Shown here: piece after piece, positions 9,871-19,798 of the stretch
How the letters are laid out: the number at the start of each line of letters is the position of its first letter
How positions within the stretch are numbered: the stretch's first letter is position 1
NCBI GenBank assembly: GCA_964017185.1
Contig: OZ024869.1
Coordinates: 60,848,761-60,912,760 of the forward strand
Length of the DNA: 64,000 nucleotides
Direction: 5' to 3'
Source of the DNA: Rugalucina vietnamica
Lineage: Eukaryota; Mollusca; Bivalvia; Lucinida; Lucinidae
Program-made: the position numbers and the translations under genes
Notes under the pieces: generated by a model
Seen by the model: the letters and a program-made list of their open reading frames with translations, nothing else
Databases searched by the model: none
What the model was told of the DNA's origin: nothing

Positions 9871-11548
9871 CAAGAGGACCAATGGTCCTGTAAACGCTCA
9901 CCTGAGATCTGCTTCATATACCAATAAACATATTTGAATATTATGGTATTTAACCCCAGTGCAGAGGCAGATGAAGCCCTTGTGCCATTTTCTTTTTTCA
10001 GAATAATCAATATTCTTTCCATTTGCCAATTTCCTGCTGATTTTCCTCTTCAAATAATATTTTAAAAGCAGATAAGCCCCTGGGGTCCATTTTTTCAGAA
10101 TCATTAATATTCAGTCCTACTGCCCATTTCCTGCAAGACTTTCACTTAGAATGACATCTTAAAAGTTTTCCCCATTCAAATGCATTGACGAACTATGTTG
10201 ACCTTGCCATAAAATAGGTCAAGGTCACCACAGGGTAATGTTTTATATATACGTTGTAGTACTTGCGTCATCCATACTTCTTGCAAAGTTTCGTTGAAAT
10301 CGGTTCACAGGTTCTGGAGAAGAAGATATTTTAAGGGTTTTTACCATATATGGGCATGGCGGCAATCTTGGTCATGTGACCTGGATTATTTATATACACA
10401 TTGGTTCCCACTTCCTATAGATGCTTCATATAAAATTTGGCTTTGATTGGCCGAGTGGTTTCAGAGAAAAAAATCTTTGAAAAGTGTGTATGGACGACAG
10501 ACCGGCCAAGGTCAAGATATGACCTTGACCTAAATTAATCATATACCTTCATCTAATCCATTAGTTGTTTGCATCTACCACTTTTCAGATCTCAGGCTGC
10601 AAAAGTTTTCAAAAAATAGCTAATTTCCACTTTTCCCATTATAAGTCTATGGAAACTTAAAGTTACCATAGCAACCAGAGTTCTTATCCGACTGGAAATA
10701 AAAAACATAAATTATGTAGAGGCTACTGTCAGGAACATGTATACAAAGTACAGGATTCATCCACTTGACAGTTTCTGAGGAGAAGATTTTTGAATGTTTT
10801 TTTTTTTCAAAATTTTGCCCTTTATGGGGCCCCAGCAACCAATCAAAATAAAGGATTAGGACAAAACTCGCAAGAAACGTCAAACCCTACTCACTCAATA
10901 AACATTTCTGCAAAAACAAAATTTAAATGTGTGCAATTTTAGCGGAAAAATAGCCGATTTCCACTTTTCCCATTTTAAGTCTATGGAAACTTTAAGTTGC
11001 CATAGCAACCAGAGTTCTTATCCGCCTGGAATAAAAAACACAAATTATGTAGCGGCCACTGTCAGGAACATTTATACAAAGTATAGGCTTCATCCCCTTG
11101 ACAGTTTCTGAGAAGAAGATTTTTGAATGCTTTTCGAAATTTTGCCCTATATGGGGCCCCTGCAACCAATCAAAATGAAGGATTAGGACAAAAGTCACAT
11201 GAAACGTAGAGGACTACTCAATAAACATTTCTGCAAAAACAAAATTCAAATATCTCCAACAAGACAGCAAAAACTGGCAATTTTCACTTTTTTCCATTAT
11301 AAGTCTATGGGAAGCATAAGTTGCCATAGCAACCAGAGTTCTTATCCGATCGAGATAAAAAAACACAAATATTCGTCCCCCCACCTGTAGATGCTATTTG
11401 TGAAATATGAAAAGATTCGGCCTGGCAGCTTCAGAGGAGAAGTCGTTTGAAAATATTGATGACGGACGACGACGACGACGCACGGACGCCGGCTCGACTA
11501 CTATACTATAAGCTCACCTTGTGAGCCTTAGGCTCAGGTGAGCTAAAA
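9871..11548 (+). mobile_element. Non-autonomous AGCTCACCTGAG-family element, copy 1
   Basis: The left end carries the palindrome AGGACCAATGGTCCT and CGCTCACCTGAGA; the right end reads AGCTCACCTTGTGAGCC and then GGCTCAGGTGAGCTAAAA. The CTCACCTGAG / CTCAGGTGAG cores are inverted. The right end is preceded by GACGACGACG repeats (11,461-11,482). Inside are one module with GACCTTGACC / GGTCAAGGTCA motifs (about 10,180-10,520) and three tandem units of about 325-335 bp marked by AAGTCTATGG and ATAGCAACCAGAGTTCTTAT (starting near 10,643, 10,977 and 11,301). No protein gene is present; all open frames are short. I recognise this as a common type of molluscan dispersed repeat, but cannot name its transposase. 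Confidence 0.75.
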
Positions 11549-12378
11549 ACAAATACCAGTCGGCATATAATTATTTTGTATAATTGACGAGTGGGCGTCG
11601 AAATAGTAAAGTAACAACCCTAGAGCTAAAGTTAAATAGATGTATTTATTTAATGACATTGCATCAAAATGTATTCCAGGCTACATGCAGTGTTAGTAAA
11701 ATGTTTTGTAGGTAATGTCCTTGGAGTGTCATTACTGTTATTTTCACATAGATTTTTCTAACTTTTTATTATATTCATGTGCTATGTTTGACTGATGGTG
11801 AAACAATTTCATAAAAATGGGTTGTGGTTGTACGTTGTTCATTATTATTCGAGTTTAACGATTTTTCCCATTTTAGCTTGCCTTAGCTGTATGGCCTACC
11901 AGTTGAGCTGAAGTAGTATAGAAATGACATTGCATCCTTCGACGTCGGCATTCGTCATCAGCTACATGTAGTTTCAAAATTGTTTTCCCGAAAGCGTTTG
12001 TCAATGCCGATTATATACTCAAAATCCTTAAAGGAACACTGCAAATGTTCCATATACTGCAATATAAAATACGCTAACTTTGACACACATTTTAAGATAT
12101 GTCAGAATGGTCCAGGTTGTCAGTTCTTTTCGCACAATTTTAATATTGCCTCGCAGTTTCTGATTACAAGAACTGCAGTTTTTTCCGGCTAAGGTCCATG
12201 GACCGTTTTACTTTTGCAGTTTTTTTGAAAATTGTGAACTTTAGGCATATTTCTCTGTGAGAGTCCACAGATTCAAAGAACATTTAGTGTTTAAAATTAG
12301 TCTGAAATGCATTCTGGCAAATAATGGCAGTGTTTGATTCAAAGTTCCTTGCCGCGGCCTTGTTTGACGTCATTTTTG
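11549..12378. other. Intergenic spacer between two opposed elements
   Basis: No gene or strong repeat. Two loosely similar stretches (GACATTGCATC at about 11,656 and 11,926, each followed by a CTACATG motif) suggest an old partial duplication. Confidence 0.4.

Positions 12379-12411
<33 letters not shown>
12379..12411 (+). repeat. A33 homopolymer
   Basis: Thirty-three A residues directly against the left end of the next element, as in copy 1, where an A14 run occupies the same relative position. Confidence 0.85.
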
Positions 12412-12412
<1 letters not shown>

Positions 12413-12414
12413 AT

Positions 12415-14990
12415 TTTTAGCTCACCTGAGCCGAATGCTCACAGGCGAGCTTATAGTATACCCATGCTCCGGCGTCCGTCCGTCGTCCGTCCGTCGTCCG
12501 TCCGTCCGTCGTCCACAATTTCAAAGATCTTCTCCTCTGAAACCGCTTGGCCAATCAAAGCCAAACTTCATGTGGAGCATCCTTAGGAAGGGGGAACGAA
12601 AGTTTATATAAATGGTCAAGGTCACATGACCAAGATGGCCGCCATGGCTATAAATAGCAAAAACCTTTAAAATCTTCTTCTCCAGAACCAGTGGGCCGAT
12701 TTCCACGAAACTTGGTATGTAGTATCGGGGACGCGGGCCTATCATAGTTTATATAAATCATGACCCTAGGATGACCTTGACCTATTTTACGGGAAGGTCA
12801 ACTTAGATCGCCAGTGCATTTGAATGGGAAAAAATGGTAAAATGCTATTTAATGGGTAAAACTTACTGGGAATAGGCAAATGGACAGAAGATTAATGTTA
12901 ATGGGAAATTTTAGCCCCTGGGGGTTGTCTGCCCCTGCCCCGGGGCTATATACATGTATATGACCATAATATTCAAACATCTTCTCTGAAACCGCTAGGC
13001 CAATCAAAGCCAAACTTCACATGGAGCATCCTTGGGAAGGGGGAATGAAAGTTTATATAAATGGTCAAGGTCACATGACCAAGATGGCCGCCATGGATAT
13101 AAATAGCAAAATCATTTAAAAATCTTCTTCTTCAGAACCAGAAGGCCTATGATTTTGAAACTTAGTTTGAAGCATCTGGGAATAGAGCTCTACAAAGTTT
13201 ATATAAATCATGACCCTGGGATGACCTTGACCTATTTTACGGTAAGGTCAACTAAGGTCTCCCATGCATTGAAATGGGAAAAAATAGGAAAATGTAATCA
13301 AATGGCAGAAAACTTGCTAGAAATGAGCAAATAGTCAGAAGATTTATGTTTATGAAAATATTTTGGGCCCAGGGGGTTGTCTGCCACTGCCCCGGGGCTA
13401 TATACATGTATATGACCATAATATTGAAACATCATCTTCTCTGAAACCGCTAGGCCAATCGAAGCCAATATTTTTGTGGAACATCCTTAGGAAGAGGGAA
13501 TGAAAGTTTATATAAATGGTCAAGGTCACATGACCAAGATGGCCGCCATGGCTATAAATAGCAAAAACGTTTAAAAATCTTCTTCAGTCTTCACAACCAG
13601 ATGGCCTATGATTTTGAAACTTGGTATAAAGCATCTGGGAATGGAGCTCTACAAAGTTAATATAAATCATGACCCTGTGATGACCTTGACCTATTTTACG
13701 GCAAGGTCAACTTAGGTCTCCCATGCATTGGAATGGGAAAAAATAGGAAAATGTCATGTAATGGCAGAAAACTTGCTAGGAATGAGCAAATGGACAGAAG
13801 ATTTATGGTTATGAAAATATTTTAGGCCCAGGGGTTGGCTGCCCCTGCCCCGGAACTATATACATGTAGATGACCATGATATTCAAACAGCTTTTTCTCA
13901 GAAACTGCTTACCCAATTAAAGCCAAACTTTATGTGGAGCATCCTTAGGAAGAGGAAATGAAAGTTTATATAAATTGTCATGGTCACATGACCAAGATGG
14001 CCGCCATGGCTATAAATAGCATTTTTTTTTTAAAAATCTTCTTCTTCTTCAGAACCAGAAGGCTTATGATTTTGAAACTTGGCATGAAGCATTAAGGAAC
14101 GGAGGTCTACAAAAGGCCTAGGGAATTTAAGGCCTGATTTCGGCCTCATGTATTGGTAAAAAATTGAATTTTGGAATTTTGAGGGAAAAAGTATGGCAAA
14201 TAGCAGGTATATGTCCCTGCTTATAAAATCTAGCACAACTATCACATTCAAATTACACATGTTGCCATGGCAACGCACCGAAAAGCATAGAAATACCACT
14301 TTTTGCAATTTTGGGACTATTTTTCACTATTCAACATCATTTTCAACTACCGGCCCACGCTACGAACAATTTCTTATTATGAAATAATTATGAAGTATCA
14401 TCCAGAGATATTGTATGCTAAGTATCATTTTGTTCGTCGTGTGGGCTGGCACTTAAAAATTAAAAAATATGTTCAGAAATGGCCAAAAATAGACCAAAAG
14501 CTGCAGAATTTGCTCTATCTATGGTTCTTCTGCGCATTGCCATGGCAACGCTTGTAGTATAAATGAAGTACTTGTTCTTGTTTTAATAGAGGAGACATAT
14601 GGCTGTTTTAAGGAATAGTTTTCTCACCTAAATTCCAAAATTTAGTTTTTAACAAAATCCGAGGCCAAAATCAGGCATTAAATGGTCTAGTCCTTTGTAT
14701 AAATCATGACACTGGGATGACCTTGACATATTTCACGGCAAGGTCAACTTAGATCGCCCATGCATTTGAATGGAGAAAATTGTTAAAATGTCATTTGAAG
14801 GACAAAACTTGCAGTTAATTGGCAAATGGACTGAATTTTTATGATTTGAAAAAGACATCGACTCCAGGAGTTATTCTGACCCTGCCCTAGGGTTATATAC
14901 ATGCATTGTACCATTCTAGTCTAACAAGTTTATTGGTACATGTATATATCTCAGGTCTCAGGTGAGCGTTAACAGGACCATTGGTCCTCT
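12415..14990 (-). mobile_element. Non-autonomous AGCTCACCTGAG-family element, copy 2 (reverse orientation, interrupted)
   Basis: The ends are those of copy 1 reversed: TTTTTAGCTCACCTGAGC on the left, and on the right CTCAGGTGAGCGTTAACAGG followed by ACCATTGGTCCTCT. GTCCGTCCGTCGTCC repeats lie at 12,475-12,514. The interior is four tandem units of about 450-458 bp, recognisable by GAAACCGC near 12,539, 12,988 and 13,443 and GAAACTGC at 13,901. Each holds GGTCAAGGTCACATGACC, AAGATGGCCGCCATGG, a GATGACCTTGACC block and TATATACATGTATATGACC. The fourth unit is split by a separate TIR element at about 14,110-14,697. No coding sequence. Confidence 0.78.
14110..14697. mobile_element. MITE nested in copy 2
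   Basis: Imperfect inverted ends of about 36 bp: AAAAGGCCTAGGGAATTTAA with GGCCTGATTTCGGCCTC on the left, against the reverse complement of GAGGCCAAAATCAGGC and ATTAAATGGTCTAGTCCTTT on the right. The flanks TA-CAAA and TTTG-TA are consistent with insertion at TA, as in Tc1/mariner-derived MITEs. The interruption is visible because the neighbouring 450-bp units run through this site without it. The interior holds two copies of the palindrome GTTGCCATGGCAAC or its near relative, and no gene. Confidence 0.6.
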
Positions 14991-15119
14991 GGTTACAAAA
15001 TGGACTTAAGCAGGACGTGTCCCTATCATTTCCTAAAAACCGGTTACGTCGAGTCAATGCGCAAATGACTGAAATGTAGCGTAGATCATGTTTGAGGTAA
15101 CCTAAATGAAATGGTTTTT

Positions 15120-15800
15120 AAAATTAAAGGTTTTAGCAAACCAAGCATTTTGATATAATTTTGACGAAAATTGGGGGCCTAATACGAAAGTTATGGGTAA
15201 TTAAGTATGAAACATCGACGGTCGCCATTTTGTTTACTATTTGAGATTAAAAATGAGGGATGAAATCAAAATTAAAAGGATTCTTTTACCATAGAACGTG
15301 TTCCAATTCTATTTACAATATTGCTTGTTTCTAGAAATAAACATCTGTCAAAAGTTTGATACAGAAATATGTTTAAAAATCATTTAATTTGATTTGAAAA
15401 AAAAAAAAAAAAAAAAAATTTAGACTCCATGCATTACCAACAGTAGACTCCTGGCGGCCAATTTAAATATTTTCAAACTCCTGTTTTTGCTCTATTTCTT
15501 GGACGATTCCGAAAATTCTTTCTCCAGAATGTATAACTAGCTGATCCCAATGCTTGAAGAACTTATTATTAGGTGTTTATTCTAATACGGTTTAGCGTTT
15601 ATTTTGATTTTAATAAAAATATGAAAACTAACAAAGTAAACAAAATGGTAATATGTTTTAGCGTTTATTTTGATTTTAATAAAAATATGAAAACTAACAA
15701 AGTAAACAAAATGGCGGCCTCCATATTGTCATTGTTTGCACGTTGAATTGCCTATAACTTTCTTATTTTTCATCCGATTTCTATCATCTTTTAGCCTTTT
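15120..15800. repeat. Diverged inverted-repeat element with A22 run
   Basis: Blocks near the left (CGAAAGTTATGGGTAATT at about 15,184; GTCGCCATTTTGTTTACT at about 15,224) recur inverted near the right (AGTAAACAAAATGGCGGC at about 15,700; GCCTATAACTTTCTTATT at about 15,750). The order is consistent with a degraded foldback of about 680 bp. An A22 tract lies at 15,397-15,418. Confidence 0.45.
15591..15714 (+). repeat. 66-bp tandem duplication
   Basis: The block beginning TTTAGCGTTTATTTTGATTT and ending AAGTAAACAAAATGG occurs at 15,591 and again at 15,657 with about 58 bases identical by eye. The duplication is very recent or an assembly artefact. Confidence 0.9.
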
Positions 15801-16343
15801 GATTTGACATACAAACCAATGAAGGGTACCAAAACACCTTTATCAAAAAATATTACTTTTTGCGAAATTTAAAGTTTAACAGATAATGTTCCTCTGACTG
15901 AAAAATGACATCTTCCAATCGAATTTCCTATAGTTCAACAAATACCTACCAAGTAATGAAAAATAAACAAGTATCTTGGATCATTGCGGGCTCTCTGAAG
16001 TTGGGCGTAATGTTACAGTTTGTCTTAAATATTTTGAGCAATGTACTATACATATGCATTCATAATACACACCGGTTATCCTGCCACAATCGCCGCGACA
16101 GAGCACAACTAACGCTACACGCGTAAATGACAAAGACTTGTTTTGTTAGTATATGTTTATGTTTATCTAGACGAAACGAGCCATGAAATATGCCAGTGAT
16201 CTTTGCCGAGGGGAAGATGCATAAGAATCATATTCTGTCTCAAAATCCTGGAGTATAACACTTTCGTATAGATAAATGACAGTCTGCGAAAGTCTTAAAA
16301 CAAGTCGAAACAATTGAATTCGTGGCTTCTAGGGGCTGTAAAT
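15801..16343. other. Intergenic DNA, no recognised gene
   Basis: Only short open frames, for example + 15,905-16,126, with no recognisable domain or splice pattern. Confidence 0.45.
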
Positions 16344-16492
16344 ATAGGGATCAACCATGGTTTTCAGTGTTCAAACATTCGATGGATCACGAGGAAGGCG
16401 TTTGAACACAAGGCCGCAGGCCGCGTGTTCAAACGCCTTCCGAGTGATCCATCGAATGTTTGAACACTGTAAAAATCATGGTTGATCGCTAT
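16344..16492. repeat. 149-bp near-perfect palindrome
   Basis: Arms 16,344-16,415 and 16,419-16,492 are reverse complements at about 90% identity with a 3-base centre (GCA between GGCC and GGCC). Shared arm blocks are GATCAACCATG, GTGTTCAAACATTCGATGG, and AAGGCGTTTGAACAC. It is a compact foldback element able to form a long hairpin. Confidence 0.85.
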
Positions 16493-17166
16493 TCTTGCAT
16501 AATAAGGAATTTTATACCCGTTTATTGAGAAAACAAATAATAACATAAGTTATTAATTCAGAAAAACGCCCACAAAATAAGAAACAAAAAATGAAGTCCG
16601 GCGTAGGAATACCGTATTGATTTGACACGATTTTATTTATGCTGTTCCGGGGCCGCATCAGGTCTATTTTAGGCGCCATTGTCATTCTTCGATTTCGTAT
16701 CGATCTCGTTTGGAAAAAGAAAACTCGTTTTAAACCATTTTGTGTGTAAATTTTCGGATTTAGAAGCTGTAAACGTATAAAAAACATTCGATAATGTGCT
16801 CGAGTGTCTCTCTTTCCGACGGATATATGAAGAAATTGAGAAAATTCACGGAAACAAAACCGTCAGTCGATAAAATGTGTGAATTTACACGTGGTGTGTG
16901 AAAAAAAACAACAAAACAAATGGACAAAAAAGTGGAATTTGATATTGGCAGACCACATAGATAAGACCGGTTATCCTTGTTAGCTTCGAAGGAACAAAAT
17001 CATCGCAAAGAACACGAATAATTTAAAAATGACAGGTAAGACTTATTTTGAGACCAGAAACTTGAGAAAGGGGAATTTTATTATAAGCTGATCATTTAAT
17101 ATTATCAGCTGATTTGAGTTAAAATTCTAGTTACATTGTATTCTTCAGATTTATTATATGTATCAG
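16493..17166. other. Intergenic DNA, no recognised gene
   Basis: A minus-strand frame at 16,512-16,787 has no recognisable domain. On the + strand ATGACAG followed by GTAAGA near 17,031 imitates a first exon, but joining it to the acceptor at 18,180 closes the frame at once, so I do not call it. Confidence 0.4.
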
Positions 17167-17201
17167 GGTCTCTATAGAAGGGGCCCCATTCTATAGAGAC
17201 C
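17167..17201. repeat. Perfect 13-bp-arm hairpin
   Basis: GGTCTCTATAGAA, then GGGGCCCCA, then TTCTATAGAGACC. It is followed by a T-rich tract (17,211-17,284). Possibly the end of a small inverted-repeat element. Confidence 0.7.
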
Positions 17202-17410
17202 ATGCATGGATTTTTTTTTATTTATTTATTTTATTTTTTTTATTTATTTTTTTTTTTTATTTATTTTGTTTTATTTTTTTTTTTGCTGTCATTCACCTTT
17301 TTCAATAATTAATGTTGAAACTTCAGTCCAGCAAATTTTGATCAATAGTCGTAAGTTATTCACGTGTAAGATGCAGTTTACCACAGCTTTGTGCAAATTT
17401 TTTTCATTTG

Positions 17411-17497
17411 CGCTGGATAGCTCAGTCGGTAGCATGTTTGACTTCTGACTAGCTATGAACACTGGCGATGTCAGTAAAGTATTGCTTATTGAGAAAC

Positions 17498-17546
<49 letters not shown>
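17411..17546 (+). repeat. tRNA-derived SINE remnant with A48 tail
   Basis: GGATAGCTCAGTCGGTAGCA at 17,415 is a good Pol III A box of the tRNA type. No convincing B box follows. The unit ends in 48 consecutive A residues (17,499-17,546), as expected for a retroposed SINE. Confidence 0.55.
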
Positions 17547-17549
<3 letters not shown>

Positions 17550-18120
17550 CAATGGTTCCTGTATCAGTATGTACATGTACCAATGGTTTGACTGTCACCT
17601 TCCAGGCGCGGTGGTTTCACCGGATATTTCCGGACAAAGCATCAAGAGCTGCCCTGGCTTTCCCCCACCACTAGACAGTCGGCGTCTAAGAAGCAGAATT
17701 GCTAAGCTAAGGAGAAATTAATGCTTGATATCTATCTCCAGTAGGTAAGTTAAATAGAAGCAGTTGTACAAATGTCATATATTTCTACGACCAAATCTCA
17801 CGGAAAGAAATGAGATGGTGAGACCAAAATCAGAATAGTTTACTGGTGAAACGCCAAACTGACAATACCATACCCACTGTAATGAAGTGTATTTAATTGT
17901 CAGTTATTGAGAAAACAACACAATACATCAAGAAGTTGTTTTTTTTTTTTTTTTTTTTTCATTTTAGTACAAACATATTTTGAACCAGGTGGTCTATTCT
18001 GATAAATCTTTTCATGCTCAAGGAAGCACAAAATTTGTATTGGGGTAATAAGTTCATGACATGACATGTCATTTTCATGCTTTATAATTACCAAAGCCAG
18101 TTACTAGATTCTGCTATTAA
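17547..18120. other. Intergenic DNA with T21 run
   Basis: No gene seen. A run of T at 17,939-17,959 is simple sequence. This could be the 3' side of the minus-strand recombinase gene. Confidence 0.4.
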
Positions 18121-18180
18121 TAATAAATTAATAATTAAATAAATTTTAAACTGATACCATTTCTGGCATTTCTTTTGCAG

Positions 18181-18384
18181 GATGATATTCATGCTCGACA
18201 GAATTTGAGAAACACCATCAGATCTGACCATCAGGATTTAGACAAAACTGGAGTGGATTGTTCAACAAAAATGACCACCTTTTGGAAATATAGAAACAGA
18301 ACATTTGATAAATTGACCACAAACTATGTAGCACAAACTAGGAAGCTACATTTTTGGCAAGTTGGGTACACTACTTGTGCTTAG
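18181..18384 (+). CDS. Possible terminal exon, unknown product, overlapping the recombinase gene tail
   Basis: A textbook acceptor (CTGGCATTTCTTTTGCAG ending at 18,180) is followed by 67 open codons to TAG at 18,384. The peptide starts DDIHARQNLRNTIRS and contains TTFWKYRNRTFDKLT; I do not recognise it. It runs opposite to, and overlaps by 39 bp, the end of the minus-strand recombinase frame, which would be a tail-to-tail arrangement. No upstream exon in this window joins it convincingly. Confidence 0.25.
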   Translation, partial: DDIHARQNLRNTIRSDHQDLDKTGVDCSTKMTTFWKYRNRTFDKLTTNYVAQTRKLHFWQVGYTTCA

Positions 18385-19596
18385 ATGGAAGTGAAAGTTG
18401 CATGTTCCACCACTGACATTGAAATTGAATGTTTGTGGAAGATGCAAGGGAAATGTCAATGACTGGTTGGAATTGTAAACCTGTGTGTTGCTTATTGGCT
18501 GAGAAGGGAGTATTGGCTGGTCCTCTTCATGTTCAAGATTCTGGGTGGATGGCTTAGTGGAAGGGTTAGATTTTGTTGTGATATGATTTGGGGGATTGAC
18601 CTCTGACTGTGCAGCAGAAGTTTCAACTTGAAATGCTGAGGATAGCACTTCTGAACAAAACCTCTTTTGAGCAGAAGACTGATCATCAATATAGTGCTTA
18701 AGTGTTTCCTCAGCTTTGTGTTTAGAAATTTTACATATTTGTTTTGTATCCACCCCACCGCGGTACATGACAGTTATAGCTGTGGCTCTAACAGAGTGGT
18801 TAGTGTATGTCTTAGATAAATGTGCAGACTCTGAGATTGTTTTCATGATAACATTGATTTTGTTGACACCAAGAGGCACATTATCAAACCATACTGAATC
18901 TTCAGACATGCCCCATTTCTTGTATTTTGGCTTCTGGAATAGGGCTGAACATTCAGGATGAAGCTTGCTAACATAAAACTGAAATACTTCCACAATGTTA
19001 AGACTCACACCCTCTACATTTATACCATAGGCCCTAATATCACTATAGTCCCAAGCTTTTGATGAACTCCCCCCCCTGCCAATTTTTGTTTTTTTCAGTG
19101 TGTTTCATAAAAAGGTATTGTTTTCCCTGATCATCTTTGGCTACACCAAAGGATTCCTTGGTTAATTCCCTCCACCCCTCACCTCCCCTCCTGGCAAAAT
19201 TATAACATAACAAAAACCAAAAACAATGGAGAAGGGTTTCTCGGGATGACTTGTAGCTGTTGATATATTGGGAAATTCTCCTAAGATCACCATTTTCAAT
19301 TGAGGGATGATGCTTTGGTTTGACATTAGCTTTTTGTACATAAGTTTTGCAAATGGCACCCAGCATTTTGTTTGCTTGGTTGAACTCTCTATCTGATAGA
19401 ATGTTGATATCTCTGGCCAAAGGTGGGGATGTTATGGTTCTATGTAAAGCGGCTCTAAGGCCCTTGAGTCCACTGGGAGACATCATATTTCCATCCTTGG
19501 TTTTTACTTCTGCATAGAATTTACGCAGAAGTTTTGCTAATTCTGCAGACTCGATACTATCGAGGTCAATTACGAGACCTCTCTTATTCTGCCATT
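18346..19596 (-). CDS. Crypton-type tyrosine recombinase (DUF3504) 3' exon, frame broken once
   Basis: The minus-strand exon begins after an acceptor (TTGTTTTTTATTTCAG, exon starts 19,596) and ends at the stop at 18,346-18,348. Domain order fits DUF3504 / Crypton recombinases, cut-and-paste DNA transposons that some animals have domesticated (ZMYM, QRICH1 and KCTD1 relatives). An N-terminal helical part (SPSGLKGLRAALHR) is followed by the first catalytic-arginine box NFARRGGEGWREL with EKNKNWQGG. Then come KLHPECSALFQKP, the HxxR box TNHSVRATAITVMYRGG and the distal H...Y box SKHKAEETLKHYID, whose Tyr would be the nucleophile. A 120-residue low-complexity tail follows. The frame shifts once, within a run of eight C at 19,069-19,076, so this is either a decayed copy or a homopolymer sequencing error. 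The upstream exons are missing: 200 bp further the satellite begins. Confidence 0.82.
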
Positions 19597-19672
19597 CTGA
19601 AATAAAAAACAAAGTGTGGCATAAATTATGGCAGAAACTTAACGCAAGGTGGAAAGGAGATGGGTGAAGTTA

Positions 19673-19765
19673 GCCGAAGTAGCCTGACCAGCCGAGGTAG
19701 GCTACTTCGGCTGGCCGGAGTAGCCTGACCAGCCGAGGTAGGCTACTCCGGCCAGCCGAAGTAGC
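19673..19765. repeat. 41-bp tandem hairpin repeat at the satellite boundary
   Basis: 2.3 copies of a 41-bp unit start at 19,673, 19,714 and 19,755. Each complete unit is a perfect hairpin with 12-bp arms and the loop TGACCAGCCGAGGTA. In unit 1 the arms are GCCGAAGTAGCC / GGCTACTTCGGC; in unit 2 they are GCCGGAGTAGCC / GGCTACTCCGGC, so both sides of the stem changed together. Confidence 0.85.
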
Positions 19766-19798
19766 AGAAATTGCTGGCATATGTAGCCGAAACAGCTG

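Noticed and set aside
17031-18180. Two-exon gene joining ATGACAG/GTAAGA at about 17,031 to the acceptor at 18,180
   Set aside because: The join gives a stop codon immediately after the junction.
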